Notes: a model not told the origin generated them from the letters alone. 64,000 nucleotides of DNA from JAUWKC01 sp035527845 (GCA_035527845.1 DATKZT010000037.1:1-64000), one strand, 5' to 3'. Positions 1-7,326 are shown, numbered from the stretch's first letter. Program-made: numbers and translations.

Positions 1-74
1 CTGGCCGCTCCGCTCGCTTGCGCTCGCTCCGCTGCCAGCGGAGCTTCATTCGATAGTCTTGTATCCTTGGACAT
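1..74 (-). CDS. Possible 5' end of a gene running off the left edge
   Basis: An ATG at 72-74 on the minus strand is preceded by a good Shine-Dalgarno sequence (GAAAGGAGT, 81-89) and the frame stays open for 24 codons to the window edge, starting MSKDTRLSNEAP and then becoming Ala/Arg-rich. The Ala-rich part coincides with a GC-rich stretch containing a perfect 9-bp inverted repeat with a 1-nt loop (26-44), so the coding impression may be a by-product of a dispersed repeat. I do not recognise the protein. The ribosome-binding site is the best argument that this is a real gene. Confidence 0.3.
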   Translation of the reverse strand, partial: MSKDTRLSNEAPLAAERAQASGAA

Positions 75-167
75 ACCTTGACTCCTTTCGGGCGATAGTA
101 TCCCCTAAATGTGTGTCCAAGGAAACCCTAGGGCGGGGGAGTTCATCCAAGCCGTTCAGGTAGATCG

Positions 168-1157
168 CTATTTTCTTTTTAGATGCCTTTGCCGATTCAA
201 AAAGTACAGACAAACTAAAAACAAAGAGCATGTTAATAAAATCGTTACTAATACGATAGGCCTATTATAGTTGTCTGTAACACCAACAGGCGGTATTTTT
301 CCAAAATCGGAATGGGAAAGTTCTGTTCCTGGGGGGAAGTCTACCTCGAATATTTCATCTCCTAAATCCACGTTTGGCTTAACATACTCAAGTTGTACTT
401 CGCGATTAAGAATACAAACGTCATCCCCATTGTCCAGTGTGGCATTGTAAGTATTGGTATATTTAGATGGGAAATAGAAGGTACCAGCTTGTATGTATTC
501 GCTGACTTCTGTTTTGTAGACCGTTTCTCTGATAGGAGTACTACCCTTAAGGTGTTCTGGGGTACGTGAGTGACGATGGAAACTTTTGATTTGATAACCA
601 GCCTGAGGATTCAAAATCAGTTCTGTAGGCACTAAGCCGTCTTTTGAGCTTTCGGCTACCGATAGCATTTTTTGATTATCGACAAGAACCGAAGACGCGG
701 TGATATCCAAATGGCTCTTAAAAAAACCTAACATACCCTCTTTATAAAAGCAAGCATAGTTATCATAAGACAATGCAAAATTTCCTTCTTCTGATGAAAT
801 GGCGCCTTGTTTATGGTCTGGCAGATACTGATAAGACTTATCTCCGTTGTACGTATTCAGGCTAACTAAACGCATATTGTTTGGCTCCATCTCGATATAT
901 CGCTCAAGACGTCTTTTGCTGTCCTTAAACTTAAACACATACACGCTATTGCTCTTCTCTATTTCAGGTGAGTATAAGTTACTTAGGTTAGCCTGCTCTT
1001 CTATTACCCTGTACCTATATACTCCGCTTTTAAGGTTAACCTCGTGGTTTTTCAAAAATTCTTTTGCCTTCATTAGTTGATCGGATGCAAATAGAGGCGT
1101 AGTAATTATCATAAGAAGCAGGAGGGTACTAAAAAAGTTTTGCAAACGTCCGAACAT
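168..1157 (-). CDS. Exported, C-terminally anchored protein of unknown function (LolA-like fold suspected)
   Basis: The 329-residue product has an N-terminal signal peptide (hydrophobic run around residues 10-22 ending PLFA) and a C-terminal membrane helix (about 300-320) followed by a basic tail RQRHLKRK, so it should sit in the inner membrane with most of the chain outside. The start has an SD (GGAGAACCCACT then ATG). Just before the anchor lies DEIFEVDFPPGTE, which closely matches DEKFVIEFPPGTK in the larger protein at 23968-25260, also just upstream of its anchor; I take the two as members of one family. The domain resembles outer-membrane lipoprotein-sorting (LolA/LolB-like) proteins only in general character. 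The gene is visibly more AT-rich than its neighbours, which may reflect transfer. Confidence 0.75.
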   Translation of the reverse strand: MFGRLQNFFSTLLLLMIITTPLFASDQLMKAKEFLKNHEVNLKSGVYRYRVIEEQANLSNLYSPEIEKSNSVYVFKFKDSKRRLERYIEMEPNNMRLVSLNTYNGDKSYQYLPDHKQGAISSEEGNFALSYDNYACFYKEGMLGFFKSHLDITASSVLVDNQKMLSVAESSKDGLVPTELILNPQAGYQIKSFHRHSRTPEHLKGSTPIRETVYKTEVSEYIQAGTFYFPSKYTNTYNATLDNGDDVCILNREVQLEYVKPNVDLGDEIFEVDFPPGTELSHSDFGKIPPVGVTDNYNRPIVLVTILLTCSLFLVCLYFLNRQRHLKRK

Positions 1158-1245
1158 AGTGGGTTCTCCAAATCAGAATAGAAAAAATGGCTTGAATGCT
1201 TTCCATAAGCTTCATACTATCAAAGTAATGTTTGTTTGTCACGGG

Positions 1246-1281
1246 TTACCTGGGAAATCCAGGGTAATTCAGGTTCTCCAT
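1246..1281 (-). CDS. Possible 11-codon leader or micro-ORF
   Basis: An ATG-to-TAA frame of 12 codons encodes MENLNYPGFPR. Its SD, TAGGAGG, overlaps the TAG stop of the upstream HAD gene, a classic arrangement for translational coupling. It lies in the leader of the exported-protein gene that starts at 1157. The coding part also forms an imperfect hairpin (TTACCCTGG / CCAGGTAA). It could be a leader peptide, a tiny protein or a chance frame. Confidence 0.3.
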   Translation of the reverse strand: MENLNYPGFPR

Positions 1282-1291
1282 GATGTACCTC

Positions 1292-1969
1292 CTATGGGGT
1301 TGGGTCTTCTATCAGGTTTATGAAGTCGTCGGGTGTTAGGTCAGCGAGGGAGTCGGCGACCAGGTCGGCTTCTGTGAGGTCTTTGCGGGGTCGGGTGGTG
1401 GCCAGGGCGATGACGCGCATGCCGGCATTTCTTGCGGCTTGGACGCCGGCTACGGCGTCTTCAACGACCACGCAGCGGTCGGGGGGGAGCGATAGTCTCT
1501 CGGCGGCCTTCAGGAAGGTGTCGGGGGCGGGCTTGCCTTCTTTGACGTCTTCTCCGGTAACGATGGCATCGAAGTAGTGGCCGACGCCAATCCGCTCGAG
1601 GACGAAATCCATATTCTTGCGCGGTGCGGATGAGCCGATTGCCAGGAGGAAGCCGGACCGTTTGAGGTCGGCAAGCAGGGCGTCTGCGCCCGGGGCCAGT
1701 ATCTGTGCGTCTTCGATAAGGTCACGGTATCGCTGCTCTTTCCATTGGGCGAGCCGGTCGATTTCTTCGGGTGACATGTCGCGTTTGGCGAGCATGGGGA
1801 TGATCTGGTAGTTCTGCATTCCGAAGGTCTCGCAGAAGAATTCGTCGGTCATTTCGAAGCCTTCTTTTTCGGCCAGGTCGAACCATGACTGCTTGTGGAA
1901 TTCGGAGCTGTCGATAAGGACGCCGTCGAGGTCGAAAATAACGCCCATTTGACTTCTTGGTTTTGCCAT
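1292..1969 (-). CDS. HAD-superfamily hydrolase, beta-phosphoglucomutase/phosphatase type
   Basis: All four HAD motifs are present: DLDGVLID (nucleophile and acid/base aspartates), the GSSAP motif II, the GKPAPDTF lysine motif III and VVEDAVAGVQAA motif IV. An alpha-helical cap lies between motif I and II, as in the PGMB-like subclass I enzymes that act on small sugar phosphates. The ATG chosen (225 residues) puts the nucleophile at about residue 12, as is usual. Earlier in-frame ATGs at 2005 and 2062 would add a tail with no family resemblance, and no start has a strong SD. The gene follows mgtE closely on the same strand (mgtE stop at 2069), so the two are probably cotranscribed. The exact substrate cannot be read from the sequence. 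Confidence 0.9.
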   Translation of the reverse strand: MAKPRSQMGVIFDLDGVLIDSSEFHKQSWFDLAEKEGFEMTDEFFCETFGMQNYQIIPMLAKRDMSPEEIDRLAQWKEQRYRDLIEDAQILAPGADALLADLKRSGFLLAIGSSAPRKNMDFVLERIGVGHYFDAIVTGEDVKEGKPAPDTFLKAAERLSLPPDRCVVVEDAVAGVQAARNAGMRVIALATTRPRKDLTEADLVADSLADLTPDDFINLIEDPTP

Positions 1970-2068
1970 TCGTGACTTATCCGTGTTTTGGACGTTAGAT
2001 TTCATTCTACTAAAGACCGAAATTGCTGCGACAAAGCCAGGTGTTATCAGCCGTAGCTGCATTGTTTA

Positions 2069-3463
2069 TTACTGCGCGGACCCTGCCAATAGTAGTGTTA
2101 GCGTCATGTAGATAGCCACGGAGATGGAGTCGTTGGCGGTGGTGACGAGCGGTCCGGCGCTGATGGCGGGGTCTATGCCGATTCGGCGAAAGAGAAACGG
2201 CAGGAACAATCCGAGCGTGGTGGCCACCATAATCGCTGCGAACATGGCAAAGCCAAGGGCGAAAACGATGCGAAGAGGGTCCATGGTGATTTGCAGATGC
2301 CTGAAATGAAGCAGGAGTGCGGAGACGGACCCTGCTATGAATGCGCAGGCGACGGCAACAATCAGAGCTATGCGAACCTCTCTGGTGAAGACCTGGCTCA
2401 GTCGCAACGCGGCGAGGTGCCCGGTGGCGAGGCCTGAGACGACGATGGCGGAGGTCTGGAGGCCGGCGTTCCCGCTGATGGCGGCCACCATGGGAGCGAA
2501 GGCGATTGCGGCGGTGTAAATGAGCGCCATGTCTTCAAGGCTGAATTTCTTGTTGAAGAGAATCAGGACGAAGGCCGTTATTCCGGTCCCGAACAGGCAC
2601 GGCAGCAGCCAGGTCATTCTGACGCCGGCGGCGTGGAGGACGGAGACATGCTCCAGCTCGTCCGGGTCGGTTCCGGCCATGGCGTAGAGGTCCTCGGCGG
2701 CCTCCTCGTCGGCCACCTCGATGACACGGTCGGCGGTGATTCTTCCGACAAGTCTGTGGGCGTTGTCGAGGACCGGAACAACGATGAGGTCGTTGTCGCG
2801 AAAGACATTTCGGACCCTCTCCTGGTCGTCTTCGGCGGCGACATAAAAGGCGTCGTGGTCAACCAGGTCGGTGATGAGCGTATCTTCCGGTGATGTGAGG
2901 AGGTATCGCAGTCGCACGTCGCCGACGAATCGGCCTGTCTTGTCGACGACGAATACGGAGTAAAAATCCTCGTCAATTTCCGCGGCGCGGATCTTGCTGA
3001 TGGCCTCGGCGACGGTCGCGTCCTGCGGCACGCTGATGACCATAGGGTCCATGATGCCGCCTGCCGAATCCTCGGAGTAGGTCATGAGTTTTTCAATCTG
3101 CGCCGACTCGGCGGGGGCGAAGCTTCTGAGGACTTTTTGTCTTACCTCGTCGGGCAGCTCAGCAAGGAGGTCGGCGGCGTCGTCGAGGTCGAGCTCGGAA
3201 AAGAGGCTGTTAATCTCGTTTTCTGTCAGCAGCTCGAAGAGTTCGTCCCGGGTCGCTTCGCTGACCTTTTCGAGCACCTCGGCGGAACTCGCTTTTTGCA
3301 GCAGGTCAAAGACGGTGCGTCTCTGCTCGTTATCGAGCAGCTCCACGATTTCGGCTATGTCACTGCTTCGCTGCTCATTCAGCAGTTGGCCGAGGGCCGA
3401 GGTGTCGGCCGCCTGGAACAGGCCCTCGATTTGCTCCAACAGTTGTCTTTGTTCGTCCAGCAT
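2069..3463 (-). CDS. mgtE: Magnesium transporter MgtE
   Basis: The 464-residue product has the complete MgtE architecture. An acidic, helical MgtE_N superhelical domain spans about residues 15-125, a pair of CBS domains about 140-262, and a five-helix membrane domain from about 290. The pore region carries the family signatures GNAGLQTSAIVVSGL and PLVTTANDS; the Asn-Asp in the latter corresponds to the ion-path aspartate. The N domain and CBS pair act as the cytoplasmic Mg2+ sensor that closes the channel when magnesium is plentiful. The start has an SD (AGGGAT, 9 nt upstream). Length is normal for the family. Confidence 0.96.
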   Translation of the reverse strand: MLDEQRQLLEQIEGLFQAADTSALGQLLNEQRSSDIAEIVELLDNEQRRTVFDLLQKASSAEVLEKVSEATRDELFELLTENEINSLFSELDLDDAADLLAELPDEVRQKVLRSFAPAESAQIEKLMTYSEDSAGGIMDPMVISVPQDATVAEAISKIRAAEIDEDFYSVFVVDKTGRFVGDVRLRYLLTSPEDTLITDLVDHDAFYVAAEDDQERVRNVFRDNDLIVVPVLDNAHRLVGRITADRVIEVADEEAAEDLYAMAGTDPDELEHVSVLHAAGVRMTWLLPCLFGTGITAFVLILFNKKFSLEDMALIYTAAIAFAPMVAAISGNAGLQTSAIVVSGLATGHLAALRLSQVFTREVRIALIVAVACAFIAGSVSALLLHFRHLQITMDPLRIVFALGFAMFAAIMVATTLGLFLPFLFRRIGIDPAISAGPLVTTANDSISVAIYMTLTLLLAGSAQ

Positions 3464-3513
3464 GTGCTTATCCCTGCGAAATCACAAGGTCCGACTCGGG
3501 CGGTTGACGGATA

Positions 3514-3541
3514 ATTTAACTGCATTCATCGCGTTAGGCAA
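3514..3541 (-). promoter_or_regulatory. Candidate promoter for mgtE
   Basis: Reading the minus strand, TTGCCT (3536-3541) and TTAAAT (3514-3519) are 16 nt apart, about 50 nt upstream of the mgtE start. The -10 box is imperfect, so this is tentative. Confidence 0.35.
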
Positions 3542-3739
3542 TTTCTTTTTTGCCCCGCTTCGAGCCTATGGGGCTGCGGCATCAATGGAGATTTTTTTGA
3601 AGAACCGCTGAATTTCGCCGCAAAGGGGAGTCCATTTTATGGCAAAAGAGGGGGCAATAGTATTACCAGGCGGCGGCACGCCGAACGAAGCCTGCTTTTT
3701 TCGGCGCGAAAGGATCGGGGCAAAAGAGGGAAAATATGC

Positions 3740-3768
3740 TTGTTTGCAAGGCGGTATTATTGTACAAT
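3740..3768 (+). promoter_or_regulatory. Candidate promoter for the exported protein at 3843
   Basis: TTGTTT (3740-3745) and TACAAT (3763-3768) are separated by 17 nt and would give a start about 68 nt before the gene. The divergent gap 3464-3842 holds this, the mgtE promoter and a 12-bp direct repeat GGCAAAAGAGGG (3641-3652 and 3719-3730) of unknown meaning; nothing else is evident there. Confidence 0.5.
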
Positions 3769-3842
3769 ATGAAAGACCGAAAGGCAGTTTTTTCGACGTT
3801 TCGGTGTGCCGGCATATTGGTTTTCATTGCAGCGAGTTAGAC

Positions 3843-4481
3843 ATGTTGCGAAGTCTTGTTTATGGGACGTTTGCGATAGCGGCTTTGGCGCCGATGGTTT
3901 TTGGCGCGCCGGAGCCCGCGGTCGTAGGTGGTCGGGGCGACTGGACGCTCGATGTGAAATTTGAGCATCCGCAGCTGATGCCTGTTCGGTTGGCTGGTGA
4001 GGGTAAGATGCAGTGGTACTGGTACACCATATTTACGCTAACCAACCGAACGAATGAGGATGTTGATTTTTATCCTCAATGTGAGCTGATGACGGACACG
4101 TTTGAGATTGTACCGGCAGGGCGCGGTGTGCCGGCGGAGGTATTCGACAGGGTCAAGAAGCGCCATGCGACCAAGTATTTGTTTCTGGAGCCGCTGGAGA
4201 AGGCGGGCAATGAAATCCTGCAGGGCGACGACAACACGAAAGAGGTTGCGATTATCTGGGCTGATTTTGACACGCACGCCAAGAGCATGAAGCTGTTTAT
4301 AACAGGTCTGAGCAACGAGACGGCGGTTGTTGACCATCCGGTGGCGAGAGACGCCGACGGCCGGCCGGTGAAAGTTTATCTGAGAAAGACCCTCGAGTTG
4401 GACTATGCGCTGGGCGGAGAGCCACGTTTGAGGTCCGATATAAAAGTGACATACACGGGCAAGCAATGGGTGATGCGATAG
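3843..4481 (+). CDS. Exported protein of unknown function
   Basis: I start at ATG 3843, where a typical signal peptide begins (MLRSLVYG then a hydrophobic run ending VFGAP). The longer open frame back to 3639 is low-complexity and has no initiation signal. The 212-residue product has a WYWYTIFTLTNRTNEDVDFY segment that looks like a beta-sandwich strand pair, and two acidic patches, but no catalytic motif I recognise. A promoter-like pair lies 75 nt upstream. A 6-bp hairpin (CGCATC/GATGCG, 4496-4512) follows the stop codon without a T-run. Confidence 0.75.
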   Translation: MLRSLVYGTFAIAALAPMVFGAPEPAVVGGRGDWTLDVKFEHPQLMPVRLAGEGKMQWYWYTIFTLTNRTNEDVDFYPQCELMTDTFEIVPAGRGVPAEVFDRVKKRHATKYLFLEPLEKAGNEILQGDDNTKEVAIIWADFDTHAKSMKLFITGLSNETAVVDHPVARDADGRPVKVYLRKTLELDYALGGEPRLRSDIKVTYTGKQWVMR

Positions 4482-4733
4482 GCGTCCTTTGATCGCGCAT
4501 CGCATTGATGCGGGGCACCACATTTCCGCCAACTTCAGCAGCCGGCTTATTATTGGACAACCATCTGTTTTTGCGCGGTAGAGTGCATTTGCGGACTCCC
4601 GATTTGGTCGCCTTCTAAAGCGCGCAGAAAGATTTTGAAGATGTGTCTTGTTGTCGTGTTTTTTTTTATGACAGGGGCAAATTTGTTCGATAAAGGATAC
4701 TGTGTTTAACAGCTTGCAGCCCTGCAGGCTGTG

Positions 4734-4761
4734 TTGACGATTCGTAGTTTAGCGTTATGCG
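4734..4761 (+). promoter_or_regulatory. Weak candidate promoter for the SAP-domain gene
   Basis: TTGACG (4734-4739) and TATGCG (4756-4761) with 16 nt between. The gap 4482-4832 otherwise contains a T-rich stretch near 4660 and an imperfect hairpin around 4709-4737 (CAGCC/GGCTG). Confidence 0.35.
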
Positions 4762-4808
4762 GTCGGGTTTATGACAGACGTTTGAGAAGAAGCACGACCA
4801 ACCCGACC
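4761..4808. repeat. 9-bp perfect inverted repeat in the SAP-gene leader
   Basis: GGTCGGGTT (4761-4769) and AACCCGACC (4800-4808) are exact inverted copies separated by 30 nt, ending 24 nt before the start codon at 4833. It could fold in the mRNA leader or be a dyad operator. Confidence 0.6.
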
Positions 4809-4832
4809 CGGTAATACAGAAAGGGAAAAACA

Positions 4833-5054
4833 ATGCCAGCAACAAAAGCAAAAGCAAGAAGAAGTGTGCAGATTAGCGAAATAAGAGAAAAGGCAGAATC
4901 GCGAGGCATCGTGCCGGGCAACATGAAAAAGGCGGAGCTTATTCACGCGATTCAGGCGGCCGAAGGATGCACCCAGTGCTTTGGCAGGTCCAACGGCCAG
5001 TGCGCATACACGGACTGCTGCTTTATGCAGGATTGCCTTAAGACCAGGCTGTAG
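4833..5054 (+). CDS. Small SAP/Rho-N-type nucleic-acid-binding protein with Cys-rich tail
   Basis: The 73-residue product contains a SAP-like helix-extended loop-helix (about residues 15-45, with ISEIREKAESRGI and KKAELIHAIQAAEG), a fold that binds DNA or RNA in SAP and Rho N-terminal domains. It is followed by a cysteine-rich tail with six Cys (CTQC, C, CC, C), which may bind a metal. Similar short SAP-plus-Cys-tail proteins occur in several anaerobic bacteria by my recollection. AAAGGG precedes the ATG. Its partner and target are unknown. Confidence 0.8.
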   Translation: MPATKAKARRSVQISEIREKAESRGIVPGNMKKAELIHAIQAAEGCTQCFGRSNGQCAYTDCCFMQDCLKTRL

Positions 5055-5098
5055 AATTGATATCAGATACGATGGAGAGCGGCAGGAATAAGGACGCT

Positions 5099-5308
5099 GC
5101 CTGCCTTTAGTGCAGGCGGGCCAAAAGCCAAAACCACACCGACGTCCCCACGTCGGGCGCTGCTATCATACCTGTGAACCCTTGATTTCAGTGTCCGACC
5201 GAGGGGCGGGAACTGTCAGGATTGTCTGTCTTGTGTTTATAGCCGCCCTGTTCACAGCCGGCAGAAAGCCGAAAACTGAAGTTGACTTGATACGGATTAG
5301 CCCGTATC
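5099..5308. repeat. Three perfect short hairpins between the SAP and cold-shock genes
   Basis: GCCTGC/GCAGGC (5099-5117), CCGACGT/ACGTCGG with a CCCC loop (5139-5156) and GATACGG/CCGTATC (5289-5308) lie in an otherwise featureless 300-nt gap. The first could terminate SAP-gene transcription but lacks a T-run. Confidence 0.45.
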
Positions 5309-5349
5309 GGGTGTTGTGTTTTGCGCTGCAAAAATCGGAAAATATTTGG

Positions 5350-5378
5350 TTGCTTGTTTGAAAACTCGGTGGTAATAT
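5350..5378 (+). promoter_or_regulatory. Promoter of the cold-shock gene
   Basis: TTGCTT (5350-5355) and TAATAT (5373-5378) with exactly 17 nt spacing. Transcription would begin near 5385, giving a leader of about 108 nt, long as is typical of cspA-type mRNAs. Confidence 0.6.
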
Positions 5379-5407
5379 AGCCGGGATTGAGGAGTATTCT
5401 TTGTGAT

Positions 5408-5459
5408 CCCTCGGAGAGTACCCCCCAGTAGAATTGGCAGTACACGAGGGAATTTTTTT
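5408..5459 (+). promoter_or_regulatory. Leader stem-loop with T-run (attenuator-like) upstream of the cold-shock gene
   Basis: CCCTCG (5408-5413) pairs with CGAGGG (5445-5450), with a GTAC/GTAC helix inside, and is followed by seven T residues (5453-5459). The layout is that of an intrinsic terminator inside the leader. Confidence 0.5.
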
Positions 5460-5462
5460 GCA

Positions 5463-5486
5463 GGCTTCAGCACGAAGCCGAAGGAG
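5463..5486 (+). promoter_or_regulatory. Hairpin abutting the cold-shock gene ribosome-binding site
   Basis: GGCTTC/GAAGCC with a five-base loop (5463-5479) ends one base before the SD AAGGAG (5481-5486). Such placement could gate ribosome access or protect the site. Confidence 0.5.
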
Positions 5487-5492
5487 AGCACA

Positions 5493-5696
5493 GTGGAAAA
5501 GGGTAAAGTAAAATGGTTCAACGAGAAAAAGGGGTTCGGGTTTATCACTCCCGACGATGGCAGTGAGGATCTGTTTGTTCATCACTCGAATATCGAAGGG
5601 GAGGGATTCCGGTCGCTTCAGGAGGGACAGCCGGTGGAGTACGAGGTCGGCGAGGGCCGAAAGGGCCCGCAGGCCACGGATGTGCGTCCCTGCTGA
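5493..5696 (+). CDS. Cold-shock domain protein (CspA family)
   Basis: A GTG start at 5493 sits 6 nt after AAGGAG and gives a 67-residue protein of standard length. It has the conserved GKVKWFNEKKGFGFI (RNP1) and DLFVHHSNI (RNP2) elements of the five-stranded OB-fold that binds single-stranded RNA and DNA and melts mRNA structure. The upstream frame (from 5403) is leader, not protein. The gene is monocistronic, with its own promoter, structured leader and strong terminator, consistent with cold or growth-phase regulation. Confidence 0.95.
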   Translation: MEKGKVKWFNEKKGFGFITPDDGSEDLFVHHSNIEGEGFRSLQEGQPVEYEVGEGRKGPQATDVRPC

Positions 5697-5732
5697 TTTT
5701 CGTATCGGCTCGCCAAGATAGAAAAACCCCAA

Positions 5733-5761
5733 GGTCCCGCCGGATTGGCGGGGCCTTTTTT
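5733..5761 (+). terminator. Intrinsic terminator of the cold-shock gene
   Basis: A 9-bp GC-rich stem (GGTCCCGCC / GGCGGGGCC, one G-T pair) with loop GGATT is followed directly by six T residues. Confidence 0.9.
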
Positions 5762-5819
5762 GTTGCCTGGTGGTTATGGGTTTTTGGTTTGCGGCAGTTG
5801 ATTGCTTGGGGACTGGACG

Positions 5820-6389
5820 ATGAACAAAATACTCGGGGTCGTGGGAAGCCCGCGCAAGAATGGCAATACGCATATACTCGTTGCGAGCATTTTGGAAGGC
5901 GCAGAGAAAGAAGGCGCTGAGACAGAAGTTCTGCTGCTGGGTGATTTGACCATAGCCGAGTGCGACGGCTGTCACGTGTGCTGGCAGGGCAAGGATTGCT
6001 CCAAGCACGATGATATGAACGGCGTCTATCAGAAGATTATCGATAGTGACGCGATTGTTTTCGGCACGCCCGTATACTGGTATGGGCCGACAGCGTTGAT
6101 GAAGGCGTTCATGGACCGCTTCGTGTACTTCAACTGCCCGGCCAACAGAGCTAAGATACGCGGCAAGTCCGCCGTGATAGCGGTCCCGTTCGAGGAGGAT
6201 AATCCCGAGACTGCCGCTCTTGTAGTGGCGTTTTTTGAAAGGAGTCTTTCGTACCTCGAGATGAAGCTCGTCGGCAAGGTCATTGTCCCCGGCGTAGGCG
6301 ATAAGGGGGAAATCCTCAATAAGCCGGAAAGCCTCAAACAGGCTCACGAGCTCGGAAGAAGTCTGGCCAAGGCCAGCCTCCGCGGCTGA
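5820..6389 (+). CDS. Flavodoxin-fold NAD(P)H:FMN oxidoreductase / iron-sulfur flavoprotein type
   Basis: The 189-residue product has the FMN-phosphate loop GSPRKNGNTH at residues 9-18, a CDGCHVC cluster followed by a further Cys (about residues 44-56), and the flavin-contact segment GTPVYWYGPTALMKAF. These mark the NADPH-dependent FMN reductase / iron-sulfur flavoprotein group used in anaerobe redox and oxygen-stress pathways. The cysteine spacing here fits a metal or Fe-S site but is not proof of one. The ATG at 5820 is chosen because MNKILGVVGSPR starts the Rossmann-like fold. The stop codon runs straight into the TTGGGTTTG repeat tract. Confidence 0.9.
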   Translation: MNKILGVVGSPRKNGNTHILVASILEGAEKEGAETEVLLLGDLTIAECDGCHVCWQGKDCSKHDDMNGVYQKIIDSDAIVFGTPVYWYGPTALMKAFMDRFVYFNCPANRAKIRGKSAVIAVPFEEDNPETAALVVAFFERSLSYLEMKLVGKVIVPGVGDKGEILNKPESLKQAHELGRSLAKASLRG

Positions 6390-6393
6390 CAGA

Positions 6394-6566
6394 TTGGGTT
6401 TGCTTGGGTTTGTTTTGGCTTTGGTGGCCCGTGAGGGGTGAAAAAATTGGCTTTGCTTGGGTTTGATTGGGTTTGCTTTTGCGAAGGTGGAAAGTGCCTT
6501 TATTGTCGTAAGCTGTTGTGTGAAAGAGGGTTGAATTGATTTTGGGGCGGGAGGGAATTGGGTTTG
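6394..6566. repeat. TTGGGTTTG-rich repeat tract (reads CAAACCCAA on minus strand)
   Basis: Exact TTGGGTTTG occurs at 6394-6402, 6404-6412, 6457-6465, 6467-6475 and 6558-6566, with further variants (TTGGCTTTG) between. On the minus strand it reads as short peptide-like words such as KTNP, KQTQF and KANP immediately downstream of the STGPRT-family gene. Comparable tracts recur beside such genes in Phycisphaerae assemblies by my recollection. Continuation to about 6655 is low-complexity (CACGAGCCA / TAACCACTTA words). Confidence 0.75.
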
Positions 6567-6655
6567 TTTTGCACACTTATTCGTGGTTTGTGGCTCGTGG
6601 TTGGTGGATTTTGGCTCGATTCTTGATGCTTGATGCTGGTAAGTGGTTAAAGGGT

Positions 6656-7228
6656 TCATTGGTTAAATGGGGTTTCAGATCGGGGGTTGAGTTGTTTGAT
6701 GAGGCGGAGTCTCTGAAACTCCAATATGGTTTTGTGGAGGCTGTGTTCGATTCGGCGCTCGTACATAAGGAGGCGGTCGAGGACCCTTGCGTAGGCGAAG
6801 TCCTTCGCGGCCATTCGGCCGAGAGGGAAGTCGGCGGGTGGGGCGGAGTCGGCGGTCTCGGCTGGTTCGCGGCTCTTCGGAAAGAGGGATTGGGTGAGCT
6901 TAGCTAATGGGCTGTCGGTATTTTTGGAGAGCAGGGCGTCAATGGTCTCGTTGTGGATTCGGCTGGTGCGTCTTAGCCGCCAAGAGAGGGTGACGATGCG
7001 CTCGGCGAGCATGGATTCCATAGGGGTGGCGGGGGCGAGCTCGGCGAGGATGAGAGTGCGGTAGAGGTTGAATTCGGCCTGGCTTTCGGAGCTAATTACG
7101 TCCTGGCGTGCCAGCAGGCCGTGTTTAACGGGGTTCTGTGCGACGATAGCCTTGCCCTGGGGGGTGCGTGGGCCGGTTGATTGTTGTGCGTTACGACGGT
7201 TTGCGAGGATTCGGGCTTCACTTGACAT
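6656..7228 (-). CDS. STGPRT-motif protein of unknown function (multicopy planctomycete family)
   Basis: The 190-residue product begins MSSEARILANRRNAQQ and continues with the diagnostic STGPRTPQGKA and a VKHGLLARQDV segment. It then has a helical, Arg-rich body with a typical LAERIVTLSWRLRRTSRI stretch and a conserved AKDFAYARVLDRLLMYERRI segment near the C-terminus. Proteins with the ANRRNA-STGPRT-GK-KHGL N-terminus are widespread and unexplained. The gene has a near-consensus promoter upstream and AAGGA before its ATG, so it is a genuine expressed unit rather than an artefact. Its stop codon is followed by the CAAACCCAA tract. No enzymatic motif is visible; a nucleic-acid-associated role is only a guess. 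Confidence 0.8.
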   Translation of the reverse strand: MSSEARILANRRNAQQSTGPRTPQGKAIVAQNPVKHGLLARQDVISSESQAEFNLYRTLILAELAPATPMESMLAERIVTLSWRLRRTSRIHNETIDALLSKNTDSPLAKLTQSLFPKSREPAETADSAPPADFPLGRMAAKDFAYARVLDRLLMYERRIEHSLHKTILEFQRLRLIKQLNPRSETPFNQ

Positions 7229-7297
7229 TGTAAGATCCTTAGTTTTCAGGGGTCAGGGGTCAGTTTTCAGTGTTTAGAACATGTTAGTTTGATAAGC

Positions 7298-7326
7298 ATT
7301 ATACCATATTAGAAGTTTGATGTAAA
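7298..7326 (-). promoter_or_regulatory. Promoter of the STGPRT-family gene
   Basis: On the minus strand TTTACA (7321-7326) and a perfect TATAAT (7298-7303) are 17 nt apart. The transcript would start near 7291, about 60 nt before the gene. The leader contains tandem CTGACCC words flanked by TGAAAACT copies. Confidence 0.7.

Noticed and set aside
6394..6566. Considered a CRISPR array because of repeated TTGGGTTTG
   Set aside because: Repeat units are 9 bp and irregularly spaced, there are no equal-length spacers and no cas genes.
5166..6659. A 497-codon minus-strand reading frame
   Set aside because: It runs antisense to the cold-shock and flavodoxin genes, has no SD, and its N-terminal part is the translation of the CAAACCCAA repeat tract.
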